A DNA stretch of 64,000 bases from Amycolatopsis vancoresmycina (GCF_000716785.1 NZ_JNYY01000003.1:124001-188000); one strand, 5' to 3'. Counted from the stretch's first letter, positions 18,967-33,900 are shown. Notes: generated by a model not told the origin, from the sequence alone. Translations and numbers: made by a program.

Positions 18967-21900
18967 ATGTCGAACGAACAGAAGCTCCTGGACTACCTCA
19001 AGCGGGCCACGGCCGATCTGCGCGAAGCCCGGCGGCGGCTGAAGGAGAACGAGGACCGCGCGCAGGAGCCGGTCGCCATCGTCGGCATGAGCTGCCGGTT
19101 CCCCGGCGGTGTCCGCACCCCGGAACAGCTGTGGGACCTGCTGGCCGCCGGGGAAGACGCGGTCGGGGCGTTCCCCGCCGACCGGGGCTGGGACCTCGCC
19201 CGCCTCTACGACGAAGACCCCGGCAGCGCGGGCACCAGCTACACCCGGGAAGGCGCGTTCCTGCACGACGCGGCCGATTTCGACGCCGGGTTCTTCGGCA
19301 TCTCGCCGCGCGAGGCACTGGCCATGGACCCGCAGCAGCGGCTGCTGCTGGAGACGTCGTGGGAGGTGCTGGAGCGGGCGGGCATCGACCCGACGTCGGT
19401 GCGCGGCGAAAAGGTCGGCGTCTACGCCGGGGTGATGTACTCCGACTACGCGGCGCGGCTGCTGCTCGCCCCGGACGTGTATGCGGAGTTCGAGGCGTTT
19501 CTCGGCAACGGCAGCGCGGGCAGCGTCGCCTCCGGCCGGATCGCCTACACACTCGGCCTGGAAGGCCCCGCGGTCACCATCGACACGGCCTGTTCGTCGT
19601 CGCTCGTGGCGTTGCACCTGGCCTGCCAGGCCGTCCGGCTCGGCGACTGCTCGCTGGCGCTGGCCGGCGGCGTCACGGTGATGGCCACGCCGGGCACGTT
19701 CACCGCGTTCAGCCGCCAGCGCGGCCTCGCCGCCGACGGCCGCTGCAAGCCCTTCGCCGACGCCGCCGACGGCACCGGCTGGGGCGAGGGCGCGGGCATG
19801 CTGCTCGTCGAACGCCTTTCCGACGCGCGCCGCCACGGGCACCCGGTGCTCGCGGTCGTCCGCGGCTCGGCGGTCAACCAGGACGGCGCGAGCAGCGGCC
19901 TGACCGCACCGAACGGCCCGTCGCAGCAGCGGGTGATCCGGGCCGCGCTGGCCAACGCCGCACTGTCCGCTTCGGACGTCGACGCGGTGGAGGCGCACGG
20001 CACGGGCACCCGGCTCGGCGACCCGATCGAGGCCCAGGCGCTGCTGTCGGCCTACGGTCAGGGGCGTTCGACGCCGTTGTGGCTCGGGTCGGTCAAGTCC
20101 AACCTCGGCCACACGCAGGCCGCCGCGGGCGTGGCCGGGATCATCAAGTCCGTCCAGGCCATGCGCGCGGGTGTGCTGCCGCAGTCGCTGCACATCGACG
20201 CGCCATCGTCCCGAGTGGACTGGGCCGCGGGGGCGGTCCGGCTGCTCACCGAGGCGACGCCGTGGCCGGAAACCGGGCAGCCGCGGCGGATCGGCGTCTC
20301 GTCGTTCGGGGTCAGCGGGACGAACGCGCACGTGATCCTGGAGCAGGCACCGGCGGAGTCGCCGCTGCCGCCGCGGGCGGCTTCGGGGCCGGTGCCGTGG
20401 GTGCTGTCGGCCGGTTCGCCGGAAGCGTTGCGGGCCCAGGCGGCCGGGTTGCTCCCGCACGGGGGAGACCCGGTCGACGTCGGGTTCTCGCTGGCCAAGT
20501 CGCGGGCCTTGCTCAGCCACCGGGCCGTGGTCACCGGGCCGGACGGGCTCGCCGCGCTGGCGGCCGGCGCGCCGAGCCCGGCGGTGGTGACCGGGGAGGC
20601 GGCGAGCCGCGGCAAGGTGGCCCTGGTGTTCCCGGGGCAGGGTTCGCAGTGGCCGGGGATGGCGTTGGAGCTGGCTGCGTCGTCGCCGGTCTTCGCGGCC
20701 CGGCTCGACGAGTGCGCGGCCGCCTTGTCGTCCTTTGTGGACTGGTCGCTGCGGGACGAGCTCCGCGGCCCGCTGGCCCGGGTCGACGTCGTCCAGCCTG
20801 CGTTGTTCGCGGTGATGGTCTCCCTGGCCGAGTTGTGGCGGTCGTACGGTGTGGTGCCGGACGCGGTGGTCGGCCATTCGCAGGGGGAGATCGCGGCCGC
20901 CGTGGTGTCGGGCGCACTGTCCCTTTCGGACGGTGCACGGGTGGTCGCCCTGCGCAGCCGCGCGCTCCTGGCGCTGGCCGGGCGGGGCTGCATGGTGTCG
21001 GTGGCCGCGCCCCTGACTGCGGTTGAAGCGCTGCTTTCGGACGGGCTGGCGATCGCGGCGGTGAACGGCCCGTCCGCGGTGGTGGTGTCCGGTGCGCCGG
21101 AGGCGCTCGACGAGCTCGTTGCCCGCTGTGCGGCCGACGGTGTCCGCGCGAAGCGGGTGCCGGTGGATTATGCGTCGCACTCGGCGCAGGTGGAGCAGCT
21201 GCGCGAGGAAATCCTCGAAGTGCTGGCCCCGATCACGCCGCGGGCACCGGAGATCGCCTTCATGTCCACGGTGACCGGCGACTGGGCCGGCGCGCCGGAT
21301 GCCGGGTACTGGTATGCGAACCTGCGCCACACCGTCCGGCTGGATCAGGCGGTCGAGCGGTTGAAGGGCGAGGGCTTCGGCACGTTCATCGAGGCGTCGC
21401 CGCACCCGGTGCTGACCATGGCGCTCGGCGAGGACGTGCTCGCGCTGGGCTCGCTGCGCCGCGACGACGGCGGCGTGACCCGGTTCCACACGGCGCTCGC
21501 CGAGGCGCACGTGCACGGGGTCGCGGTGGACTGGACGCCCGCCTTCCCGGACGGCCGGATCGTCGACCTGCCAACCTACGCCTTCCAGCGCAAGCGGTAC
21601 TGGCTGGACGCACCGGACCGGCCGGCCACCGGAGACCCCGCGGACGCCCGGTTCTGGACCGCGGTCGACGGCGGCGACGTCGGGGCGCTGGCGGAGCTGA
21701 TCGGCGTGCCCGCGGAGACGTCGTTCGCGGAACTGCTGCCCGCCCTCGCCGACTGGCGGCGGCTCCGGCAGGAAAAGTCCACTGTGGACGCGTGGCGGTA
21801 CCGCGTGGAGTGGAAGCCGCTGGCCGAGCCGGAAGCGGTAACGCTGTCCGGCCGGTGGGCGGTGGTCGCCCCGGCCGGAACGGACACGACCGAGCTGACG

Positions 21901-24900
21901 AGCTGCCTCACGGCGGCGGGTGCCGAGCCGGTGGTGCTCGAGTGGCCGGGCGGCGGTCTGACGGCCGCCGAGCTGGCGAACGGCCTCGCCGGCGGGGGTG
22001 CCGGGCTTGCGGTGCAAGCGGGCGCGGGTGCCGGGTCTGCGGCCGCCGAGCTGGCGGACAGCCTCGCGGGTGGTGGTGCCGGGCTTGCGGCCGAGGGTGC
22101 CGGACCTGCGCTGCAAGCCGGCGCGGGTGCCGGGTCTGCGGCAGCCGCCGAAGCTCCCACCGAGGCTGCCGATCCCCATCTGCCCGCCGTCGCCGGGGTC
22201 ATCTCCCTGCTCCCCGATGCCCCCGGCACCCTCCTCCTCACCCAAGCCCTCGACGGCAGCACCGCCCCCCTCTGGCTGCTCACCCGCAACGCCGTCGCCG
22301 CCCTTCCCGGGGACACCCCGCCCGCCGCCGATCCCGCTCAGGTCTGGGCGCTCGGGCGGGTCGTCGGCCTCGAACACCCCGAACGGTGGGGCGGTCTCGT
22401 CGATCTCCCCGCCACCCTCGACCGGCGTGCCACCCGGCGGCTGGCCGCCGTTCTCGCCGGGCTCGACCACGAAGACCAGGTTGCCCTCCGCGCCTCCGGC
22501 CTCTTCGCGCGCCGGCTCGCGCACGCACCCGGTGCCGAACCTCGCCGGAACTGGCGTCCGCGGGGCACCGTGCTCGTCACCGGCGGCACCGGCGCGCTCG
22601 GGCGGCACGTCGCCCGGTGGCTCGCGCGGGCCGGTGCCGAACACCTCGTCCTCGTCAGCCGCCGCGGGGCCGACGCTCCCGGTGCCGCCGAACTCGAAGC
22701 GGAACTCGGCACCCGCGTCACCTTCGCCGCCTGCGACCTCGCCGATCGCGACGCCGTCGCTGCGCTCGTCGAACGACTCGGCGACGTGCGGGCCGTCGTG
22801 CACACCGCCGGCCTGCCGCAGGCGCAGACCATCGACGGCACCAGCGTGGCCGACTTCGCCGAAATCCTCGCCGCCAAGGCCGCCGGCGCCGATCACCTCG
22901 ACGAACTGCTCGGCGACGACCTCGACGCCTTCGTCCTCTTCTCCTCCAACGCCGGTGTCTGGGGCAGCGCCGGGCAGGGTGCCTACGCCGCCGCGAACGC
23001 CCACCTCGACGCCCTCGCCGCGCGCCGCCGCGCCGCCGGCCGGCCGGCGACGGCCGTTGCCTGGGGCTCGTGGGCGGGCGACGGCATGGCGGGCAGCGCC
23101 GAAGCGAAGGAGCACCTGCGCCGCCGTGGCCTGCGCGAGATGGCCCCCGAACGCGCGATCGCCGCCCTGCAGCAGGCGCTCGACGCCGACGAGACCTTCG
23201 TGGCCGTCGCCGACATGGACTGGGCGCGGTTCGCCGCCGGGTTCACCGCCGCCCGGCGGCGCCCGCTGATCGAAGACCTGCCGGAGGTGCGCGCCGGGGA
23301 GGAGGTCGTCACCGAGGTCGGCACCGGTCTCGCCGAAGCCGTCCGCGGGCTCGGCCCGCGCGAGGCCGCCCACCACGTGCTCGAGCTCGTGCGCGCGCAG
23401 GCCGCCGCCGTGCTGGGGCACGACTCCGGCGCGGCCGTCCCCGCCGACCGGGCCTTCCGCGACCTCGGCTTCGACTCGCTGACCGCCGTGGAGCTGCGCA
23501 ACCGGCTGACCGCCGCGACCGGCGTCCGGCTCCCGTCGACCGTCGTCTTCGACCACCCGCACCCGCGGGCGCTGGCCGGGCTCCTGCTGGACGAGGTCTC
23601 CGGCGCCGCGGCCGCCACCACCGCCGGCCCGGTCACCGCCGCCGCGTCCGGCGAACCGATCGCCATCGTGGCCATGGGCTGCCGCTACCCGGGTGACGTG
23701 CGGACGCCCGAAGACCTGTGGCGCCTGCTGATCGACGGCGGCGACGGCGTCGGCCCGTTCCCCGCCGACCGCGGCTGGGACCTGGCCGCGCTGTACGACC
23801 CGGACCCGGCGAACCTCGGCACCAGCTACACCCGCGAGGGCGGGTTCATGACCACGGCCGCGGAGTTCGACGCGGCCTTCTTCGGCATCTCGCCGCGCGA
23901 GGCGCTCGCCATGGACCCGCAGCAGCGCGTGCTGCTGGAGACGTCGTGGGAGGTGTTCGAGCGCGCGGGCATCGACCCGGATTCGCTGCGCGGCAGCGGA
24001 ACCGGCGTGTTCGTCGGCGCGACCTCCTCCGGCTACGGCGTCGGTGCGCGCGACGAGTCCGGCGGTTCCGAAGGCTACCTGCTGACCGGCAGTGCCCCGG
24101 CCGTCGTCTCCGGGCGCCTGTCTTACACGTTCGGGCTGGAGGGCCCGGCCGTCACCGTGGACACGGCGTGTTCGTCGTCGCTGGTGGCGCTGCACCTGGC
24201 GTGCCAGTCGCTGCGGCAGGGCGAGTGCTCGATGGCGCTGGCCGGCGGGGTCACCGTGATGGCGCACCCGGCGGCGTTCGTCGAGTTCAGCCGCCAGCGC
24301 GGGCTCGCCGAGGACGGCCGCTGCAAGTCCTTCGCCGACGCCGCCGACGGCACCGGCTGGGGCGAGGGCGTCGGCCTGGTGCTGCTGGAGCGGCTGTCGG
24401 ACGCCCGGCGCAACGGCCACGAAGTGCTGGCCGTCGTGAAGGGCTCCGCGGTCAACCAGGACGGCGCCTCGAACGGACTGAGCGCCCCCAACGGCCCGTC
24501 CCAGCAACGCGTGATCCGCGCCGCGCTGGCCGGTGCCGGTCTGTCCACTTCGGACGTCGACGCGGTGGAAGCCCACGGCACCGGAACCCGGCTGGGCGAC
24601 CCGATCGAGGCGCAGGCGCTGCTGGCCACCTACGGCCGGGGCCGCGATCGGCCACTGTGGCTCGGTTCGCTGAAGTCCAACATCGGGCACACCCAGTCGG
24701 CGTCCGGTGTGGCCGGCGTGATCAAGATGGTCCTCGCCATGCGGCACGGCGTTCTGCCGCGGACGCTGCACGTCGACACGCCGTCGTCCCAAGTGGACTG
24801 GTCGGCCGGTGCCGTCGAACTGCTCACCGAGGAACGCGCCTGGGTCTCCGAGGGTCCGCGCCGCGCCGCGGTCTCGGCGTTCGGGGTCAGCGGCACCAAC

Positions 24901-27900
24901 GCCCACGTCGTCCTGGAGGAGGCCGAGCCCGCCGTCGTGCCGCCCGCCGGTCCGGATGCGACACCGCCCCTCGTGCCCCTGTCGGCCCGGAGTGCCACGG
25001 CGTTGCGGGCCCAGGCCGCCGGGCTCCGGGCCGCGGACGCGGCACCGCAGGACCTCGCGTACTCCCTGGCGTTCACGCGCGCCACGCACGACCACCGCGC
25101 GGTCCTCGTCGCGGACGGCGACGAGCTCGACCGGGCCCTGGGCGTCCTCGCCGACGGCGGGACCGACGCCGCCGTGGTGACCGGAACCGCCGATCGGGAT
25201 GCGCTGCTGGCGGTGCTGTTCACCGGCCAGGGCGCCCAGCGGGCCGGGATGGGCCGTGGCCTCTACGGCCGGTTCCCCGTGTATGCCGAGGCTTTCGACG
25301 CGGTTCTCGCGCACTTCGCACCGGAACTACGCGACGCCTTCGAGGATGCCGCGCTGCTCGACCGGACCGAGTTCACCCAGCCCGCGTTGTTCGCGGTCGA
25401 GGTGGCGTTGTTCCGGTTGGTCGAGTCGTTCGGTGTCCGTCCGGATTTCGTGGCCGGACATTCGATCGGGGAGATTTCGGCTGCGCATGTGGCCGGGGTG
25501 TTGTCCCTTGAGGACGCGTGCCGGTTGGTGTCGGCGCGGGCGTCGTTGATGCAGGCGTTGCCGTCTGGTGGTGCGATGGTGTCCATCGCGGCTCCCGAGT
25601 CGGCTATCACGTTGACCGAGGGGGTTTCGATCGCGGCGGTGAACGGCCCCGAGTCGGTGGTCATTTCCGGCGACGAGGCTGAGGTTCTCGCCATCGCGGC
25701 GCAGTTCCCGAAGACCAAGCGCCTCAAGGTCAGTCACGCGTTCCATTCGCCGCTGATGGACCCGATGCTGGCCGAGTTCCGCGCGGTGGCCGAGACTCTC
25801 ACGTACCACCCGGCGCAGATACCGGTGCTCTCGAATGTGAGCGGTGCTCTCGCCGAGCCGTTCACCGCCGACTACTGGGTCCGCCACGTGCGGGAGGCCG
25901 TCCGGTTCGCCGACGGCATCACGACCCTCGAAGCCGCGGGGGCCAAGGTCTTCCTGGAGCTGGGCCCGGACGGCGTCCTCAGCTCGATGGTCCCGGGCAC
26001 CGCGATCCCCGCCCTCCGCCGCGACCGCGACGAAGCACGCACCCTGTTCACCGCGCTGGCCCGCCTGCACGTCCACGGCGTCGACCTGGATTGGGAGAGC
26101 CTGTACGCCGGATCGGCGGGACGGGCCGTCCCCCTGCCGACGTACCCCTTCGAGCACCAGCGGTACTGGCTCGAACCCGCCCGCCCGCAGCCGGCCGCCG
26201 ACACCGCCGACACGGCGTTCTGGGCCGCCGTCGAGCACGGCGACCTGGCCAGGGACCTGGCCGTCGACGAAAACCTCGCCGACGCCATCCAGCCCGCGCT
26301 GCAGGCCTGGCGCACCCGCCACCGCGAGGCGAACACCCTCGAATCCTGGCGCTACCGCGTCGCCTGGCGGCCGCACCCGATCCCCGCCGGACGGCTGTCC
26401 GGCACCTGGCTGCTCATCGGCACCGCACCCGCGGGGCTCGCGGAAAGCCTGGCCGGCCGCGGTGCGGAGATCCACACCGTCCCCGTCGAAGGCATCGGCG
26501 AGGTGTCGGACATCGCCGGGGCGCTCGCCTTCCCGGCGAACCTGGCCGAAGCCCTCACCGTGCTGCAGGCCGGCCTGCCCGGCCCGCTCTGGCTCGCCAC
26601 CACCGGAGCCGTGCGCACCGGCCGGTCCGACACGGCACCCGACCCGGCGAAGGCCCAGGTCTGGGGCCTCGGCCGGGTCGCCGCCCTCGAACTCACCGGC
26701 CGCGGAATCGGGCTGCTGGACCTCCCGGCCGCCCTCGACGACCGCGGCCACGACCGGCTCGCCGCCCTGCTGGCCGCGGGCACCGCCGAAGATCAGGTGG
26801 CCCTGCGGACGTCCGGCGCCTTCGTGCCCCGGCTGGTCCGTGCCCCGGCGGGCACCGAACCCGGCACCTGGCGGCCCGAGGGGCCCGTCCTGATCACCGG
26901 CGGCACCGGGGCCCTGGGCAGCGCGCTGGCCCGGACCCTGGCCGCCCGCGGCGTCCGGGACCTGCTGCTGCTCAGCCGCCGCGGCCCGGACGCGCCGGGC
27001 GCGGCGGACCTCGCGACGCAGCTGCGTGTCCTCGGCGCCGAACCCGAGATCGTGGCCTGCGACGTCGCCGACCGCGCCGCACTGGCCGAAGTCCTCAATG
27101 GACGTTCCGTCGGTGCCGTCTTCCACGCGGCGGGGCACGGCCGGTTCACCCCGATCACCGAATCGTCCACAGCGGACTTCGCCGATGTGGTCGGCGCCAA
27201 GGTCGACGGCGCCACCCACCTCGACGAGCTGCTCGGCGACGGCCTCGAAGCGTTCGTGCTCTTCTCCTCGATCGCCGGGGTCTGGGGCAGCGGGCACCAG
27301 GGCGCCTACGCCGCGGCCAACGCGCACCTCGACGCGCTCGCCGAACAGCGCCGCGTCCGCGGCGCGAAGGCGACGTCGATCGCCTGGGGCCCGTGGGCGG
27401 GCGCCGGGATGGGAGCCTCCGAAGCGGGCGAAGAACTGCTCCGCCGCCGCGGCCTCCTCCCACTCGACCCCGGCTTGGGCATGCGCGCGCTCCTGCAGGC
27501 CGTCGAGCTGGGGGAGACCACGGTCGTCGTCGCCGACGTCGACTGGGCCCGGTTCGCGCCGTCGTACGCGGCCGCCCGGTCCCGGCCGCTCATGGCCGAA
27601 CTGCCCGAGTTCAACGCCGGCGAGGACACCGGTGAGCGCGGTGCGGCCGAGCTGACCACCCGGCTCGCCGCGCTGCCCGCGCCCGAACGCCGTCGCGTGC
27701 TCCTGGACGTCGTGCGCGCCCGCGCCGCGGCGGTCCTCGGGCACGACGGCGGCGAAGCGATCGAACCGGCGCGGCCCTTCAAGGACCTCGGCTTCGACTC
27801 GCTCACCGCGGTCGAACTGCGCAACGCGCTGGCCGCCGAAACCGGCCTCGCCCTGCCTTCGACGCTCGTGTTCGACCACCCGACCCCGGCCGACCTGACC

Positions 27901-30900
27901 GACCGCCTGCTCGGCGAGGTCTTCGGCGACGACACCCCGGCACCGGAATCGTCCACCGTGGCCGTCACCGGCGACGAGCCGATCGCCATCGTCGCGATGA
28001 GCTGCCGCTACCCGGGCGGGGTCCGGTCCCCGGAGGACCTCTGGCGCCTGGTCGGCGCGGGCGGCGACGGCATCTCCGCGTTCCCCGCCGACCGCGGCTG
28101 GGACGTCGGCGCGCTCTACGACCCGGACCCGGGCAAGAGCGGCCGCAGCTACGCCCGCGAGGGCGGCTTCCTCGAGGGCGTCGGCGAGTTCGACGCCGGG
28201 TTCTTCGGGATCTCGCCGCGCGAGGCGCTGGCCATGGACCCGCAGCAGCGGCTGCTGCTGGAGACGTCGTGGGAGCTGTTCGAGCGGGCCGGCATCGACC
28301 CGCACTCGCTGCGCGGCACGAAAACCGGCGTGTTCGCCGGGACCAACGGCCAGGACTACGTCACCATGCTCGGCGCGTCTTCCGGCGTCGAGGGGCACCT
28401 CCTGACCGGCAACACCACGAGCGTCATCGCCGGGCGCGTCTCCTACACCTTCGGCCTCGAAGGGCCGTCGGTCGCGGTCGACACGGCCTGTTCGTCGTCG
28501 CTGGTCGCGCTGCACCTGGCCTGCCAGTCGCTGCGGCAGGGCGAGTCCGCGATGGCCGTCGCCGGCGGTGTCACCGTGATGTCGACCCCGGGCGCGTTCG
28601 TCGAGTTCAGCCGGCAGCGCGGGCTCGCCCCCGACGGCCGCTGCAAGCCGTTCGCCGAGGCCGCCGACGGCACCGGCTGGGCCGAAGGCGCCGGGCTGCT
28701 CCTGCTGGAGCGGCTTTCGGACGCCCGGCGCAACGGCCACGAGGTCCTGGCGATCGTCCGCGGTTCGGCGGTCAACTCCGACGGCGCGTCGAACGGCCTG
28801 ACCGCCCCGAACGGCCCCTCGCAGCAGCGGGTCATCCGGGCGGCGCTGGCGAACGCGGGCCTGCAGCCGTCCGATGTGGACGTCGTCGAGGCGCACGGCA
28901 CCGGGACCACCCTGGGCGACCCGATCGAGGCACAGGCCGTGCTGGCCACCTACGGCCAGGACCGCGAGACGCCGTTGTGGCTGGGTTCGGTGAAGTCGAA
29001 CATCGGCCACACGCAGGCCGCCGCCGGCGTCGCCGGGATCATCAAGATGGTCATGGCCATGCGGCACGAGCTGCTGCCGCAGTCCCTGCACGTCGACGCG
29101 CCGACGTCCCACGTGGACTGGTCGGCGGGCGCGGTCCGGCTGCTGACCGAGGCCCGCGAGTGGCCGGCCGACCGGCCGCGCCGGGCCGGGATCTCCTCCT
29201 TCGGCATCTCCGGCACCAACGCCCACACCATCATCGAGCAGGCCGGGCCCGCGCCGGTGCCGGGCACGCCGGAAGCAGCCGGGCCGGTGCCGTGGCCGGT
29301 GTCCGGCCGGACGGTGGCCGCGCTGCGGGCCCAGGCCGCCCGGCTGTCCGAAGTGGACGAAAACCCGGTCGACGTCGGGTTCTCGCTGGCCACCGGCCGG
29401 GCCGCGCTGGACCACCGGGCCGTCGTGCTCGGAACCACCGCCGAGGACTTCCGGACCGGCCTGACCGCGCTCGCCGAAGGCACGCCCGCCCCCGGCGTCA
29501 TCTCGGGCGAGACGGCCGCCGGCCCACTGGCCGTGCTGTTCACCGGGCAGGGTGCCCAGCGCGCCGGCATGGGCCGCGAGCTCTACGCGCGGTTCCCGGC
29601 GTACGCCGACGCGTTCGACGAAGCCTGCGCCCATCTCGATCCGCACCTGGAGCACTCGCTGCGCGACCTGGTGTTCGCCGAGCCCGGCACGCCCGAAGCC
29701 GCGCTGCTGGACCGGACCGCCTACACGCAGACGGCGTTGTTCGCCGTCGAGCTGGCCCTGTTCCGGCTGGCCGAGAGCTGGGGCGTGCGGCCGGACCACC
29801 TGGCCGGCCATTCGATCGGCGAGCTGGTCGCCGCGCACGTGGCCGGCGTGCTGTCGCTGCCCGACGCCGCCGAGCTGGTCGCCGCCCGCGGCCGCCTGAT
29901 GGACGCCCTGCCCGAAGGCGGGGCGATGGTTTCCCTGCGGGCGGGCGAAGAAGCCGTGGCCGCCGAGGTGGCCAAGACCGGCGGCCGGGCGGGCATCGCG
30001 GCCGTCAACGGGCCCGGCTCGGTCGTCGTCTCCGGCGACGAGGACGTCGTGCTGGAGCTGGCCGCCGGGTTCGCCGCGGCGGGCGTGCGGACCAAGCGGC
30101 TCAAGGTGAGCCACGCGTTCCACTCGCCGCGGATGGACGCGATGCTCGACGACTTCGCCGCGGTCGCCCGGCGGCTCACCTACCACCCGGCCGAGCGGGC
30201 CGTGGTGTCCACGGTGACCGGTGCGCTCGCCGGTCCCGAACTGTCCACACCGGACTACTGGGTGCGGCAGGTGCGGGCATCGGTGCGGTTCGCCGACGCC
30301 GTCGCGACCCTGGCCGGCCTGGGTGTCCGGACGTTCCTCGAAGCCGGGCCGGACGCGGTGCTCAGCGCGATGGCCGCCGACTGCCTCGGGGAAGACGTCG
30401 TGGCCGTCCCGCTGCTGCGCCGGGACCGGCCGGAGGAACGCGCGTTCGCCGCCGCGGTCGCCGGGCTGTGGGTCCGCGGTGTCCCGGTCGACCTCTCGGC
30501 CGCGTTCACCGGCGGTCGCCGGGTTCCGCTGCCGACGTACGCCTTCCAGCACCGGCGGTTCTGGCCCGAGGTCGCGGCGCACGCCGGGGACGTCGGCGCG
30601 GCCGGGCTCACCGACGCGGCGCACCCGCTGCTGGCCGCGACCCTGCCGCTCGCCGGCGGCAACGGCGTCGTCCTCACCGGACGGTTGTCGCTGTCCGCGC
30701 AGCCGTGGCTCGCCGACCACGCGGTCCTCGGCACGGTCCTGCTGCCCGGCACCGCCTTCGTCGAGCTGGCGATCCGGGCGGGTGACCAGGCCGGGTGCCC
30801 GGTGGTCGAGGAACTGACCCTGTCGGCCCCGCTGGTGCTGCGCGAGCAGGACGCCGTCGCGATCCAGGTGTCGGTCGGCGGCCCGGACGACGACGGCCGC

Positions 30901-33900
30901 CGTGAGCTGACCGTCCACTCGCGACCCGAAGGCCGCGACGACTGGACCGCGCACGCCGCGGGCGTCCTCGCGCCGGCGGCCGCGACGCAACCGTCCACTC
31001 TGGCCGAATGGCCACCTGCCGGTGCGGAAGCCGTTGACGTGAGCGGCTTCTACGACCGCCTGGCGGCGTCCGGGTTCGGCTACGGCCCAGCCTTCCGCGG
31101 CCTGCGCGCGGCTTGGCGCCTCGGCGAGGACGTCTACGCCGAAGTCGCCCTGCCCGACCAGCAGGCGGGCGCGTTCGGCCTGCACCCGGCCCTGCTGGAC
31201 GCCGCGCTGCACGCACTCGGCCTCCGGGACGGCGAGACCGGCCCGCGGCTGCCGTTCGCCTGGACCGGCGTCACCCTGCACGCGACCGGCGCCACCGCGC
31301 TGCGGGTCCGGCTGCGGCCGGGCACCGGGGACGCGGTCGCCGTCGAGGTCGCGGACACCAGCGGTGCACCGGTCGCGTCGGTCGGCGCACTGGTGCTGCG
31401 CCCGGTTTCGGCCGGCCAGCTGCGCGGCCCGGACGGCGGTGACGCGCTGTTCCAGGTCGAGTGGACGCCGGTGCCCGTGCCGGAACCGGCGAGTGCCCGG
31501 TACGCGGTCATCGGCCCGGACCCGCTCGGCCTGGTGGCCGGGCTCGGCTCGTCCGGCACCGTCGAGTCCTGTGTGGACCTGGCGGAACTGGGCCGCCGCA
31601 TCGGGGAAAGCGGCGAGGAACCGCAGTACGTGTTCTCCGCGATCCGGCACTCCGCGCAGCCGCGGGAGCGCGCCGCCTTCGCGCTCGAACTGGTGCGGGA
31701 GTGGCTGGCCGACGACCGGTTCGCCACCGCCCGGCTGGTGCTGGTGACCCGCGGCGCGGTCGGCGCGGCCGACGGCGACCGCGTCCCCGACCTCACCGCC
31801 GCCCCGGTGTGGGGCCTGCTGCGGTCGGCGCAGTTCGAGAACCCCGGCCGGCTCGTCCTGGTCGACCTCGACGACGAAGACCCGCGCTCGGCGGCCCTGC
31901 TCGGCGCGGTCGCCTCCGGCGAACCGCAGCTCGCCCTCCGGGACGGCCGGGCGCTGGCCGCGCGGCTCGTGCGGGCCGGCTCCGGCACGCTCCTCGAACC
32001 GCCCGAGGGCAACTGGCGGCTCGACAGCACCGGCCGCGGCACCCTCCAGAACCTCGCGCTGGTCCCGAACCCCCTGCCGGAAACCCTGGAACCGGGCACG
32101 GTCCGGGTGGCCATCCGCGCCGCCGGGATGAACTTCCGCGACGTCCTCATCGGACTCGGCATGTACCCGGGCGAGCCGATCATGGGCATCGAAGGTGCCG
32201 GTGTCGTCCTGGAATGCGGCGAAGGCGTCACCGGGCTCGCCCCCGGCGACAAGGTGATGGGCTTCTTCCCCGGCGCCTTCGGCCCGCGCTCGGTCGCCGA
32301 CCAGCGGATGCTGGCCAAGATCCCCGACGGCTGGTCGTTCAGCGAAGCCGCGTCGGTGCCCATCGTCTTCCTCACCGCCTACTACGGCCTGGTCGACCTG
32401 GCCGGGCTGCGGGCCGGGGAGTCCGTGCTGGTGCACGCGGGCGCGGGCGGCGTCGGGATGGCCGCCATCCAGCTGGCCCGCCACCTCGGGGCCGAGGTCT
32501 ACGCCACCGCCGGCCCCGGCAAGTGGGACGTCCTGCGTGCGTCCGGACTCGACGACGCGCACCTGGCGTCCTCGCGCACGACCGGGTTCGCGGAGCTGTT
32601 CCGCGAGGCCAGTGGGGGCCGTGGGGTCGACGTCGTGCTCAACGCGCTGACCAACGAGTTCGTCGACGCCTCCTTCGCGCTGATGCCGCGCGGCGGGCGG
32701 TTCCTCGAGATGGGCAAGGCCGACGTGCGGGACGCGGCCGCCGTCGCCGCCGCCCACCCGGGCGTCCGGTACCAGGCGTTCGACCTGGTCGAAGCGGGCC
32801 CGGACCGCATCCGGGAGCTGTTCACCGAGGTCCTCGCGCTGTTCGAAGCGGGCGCGCTGACGCCGCTGCCGGTGCGGACCTGGGACGTCCGGCGCGCCCC
32901 GGAGGCGTTCCGGTTCGTCAGCCAGGCCAAGCACGTCGGCAAGGTCGTGCTCACCATGCCGCCGTCCTTCGGCGACGGCTCGGTGCTGATCACCGGCGGC
33001 ACCGGCGCGCTGGGCGGGCTGGTCGCCCGGCGGCTGGTCACCGGGCACGGCGTCCGCGACCTCGTGCTGCTGAGCCGCCGCGGGCCGGACGCCCCCGGCG
33101 CGGCCGAGCTGGCCGAAGGGCTGCGGGAGCTGGGCGCGACCGTCCGGATCGTGGCCGGTGACGCCGCCGACCGCCGCGAACTCGCCGCGGTGCTCGCCGC
33201 GATCCCCGCGCTCACCGGCGTGGTGCACGCGGCCGGTGTCCTCGACGACGGCGTCGTCGCGTCCCTGACCCCCGAACGGCTGAACGCGGTGCTGCGGCCG
33301 AAGGTCGACGCGGCACTGAACCTGCACGAGCTCACCCGCGACCGGGGGCTTTCGGCGTTCGTCCTGTTCTCCTCGGCGGCGGCCACCCTCGGCAGCCCCG
33401 GCCAGGGCAACTACGCCGCGGCCAACGCGTTCCTCGACGCCCTCGCGCAGTACCGTGCGGCCCGCGGGCTGCCGGCCGGGTCCCTCGGCTGGGGCCCGTG
33501 GGCCACCGACGGGATGCTCCGCGAAGCCGACCTCGCGAAGCTGACGCGGTCGGCGTTCGTCCCGTTCACCGCCGACCGCGGGCTCGACCTGTTCGACGTC
33601 GCGGCGGCCCGGCCGGAACCGGCGCTGCTGCCGCTGCAGCTCGACCCGGCCGCGCTGGGCGCGCAAGCCGGGCTGCCGCCGCTGTTCGCGTCGCTGGTGC
33701 GGGCGCCGGGCCGCCGGACCGCGGAGACGGCGGCGCCGGGCGACCCGGCCGGTCCGCCGCTGGCCGAGCGGCTCGCGGCCGTGCCCGAGACCGAGCGCGG
33801 CGAGTTCCTCCTCGACGTCGTGCGCGGGCACGTCGCCACCGTGCTGGGCCACGGCTCGGCCGCCGACGTCGAGGGCGGCCGCGGGTTCCTCGACCTGGGC

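Noticed and set aside
14689..25314. Open frames of thousands of codons on the - strand, such as 14689-25314, 25327-34587, 1230-4442 and 37122-43106
   Set aside because: They lie opposite the PKS genes in the frame that high-GC codon bias keeps free of stops, and their translations are Arg/Gly/Pro/His-rich without recognizable domains.
27283..27309. A2-type call for the KR of module C2
   Set aside because: The His is one position too early (Trp-Gly-Ser-Gly-His-Gln); the A2 position is Gln, so the domain is A1.
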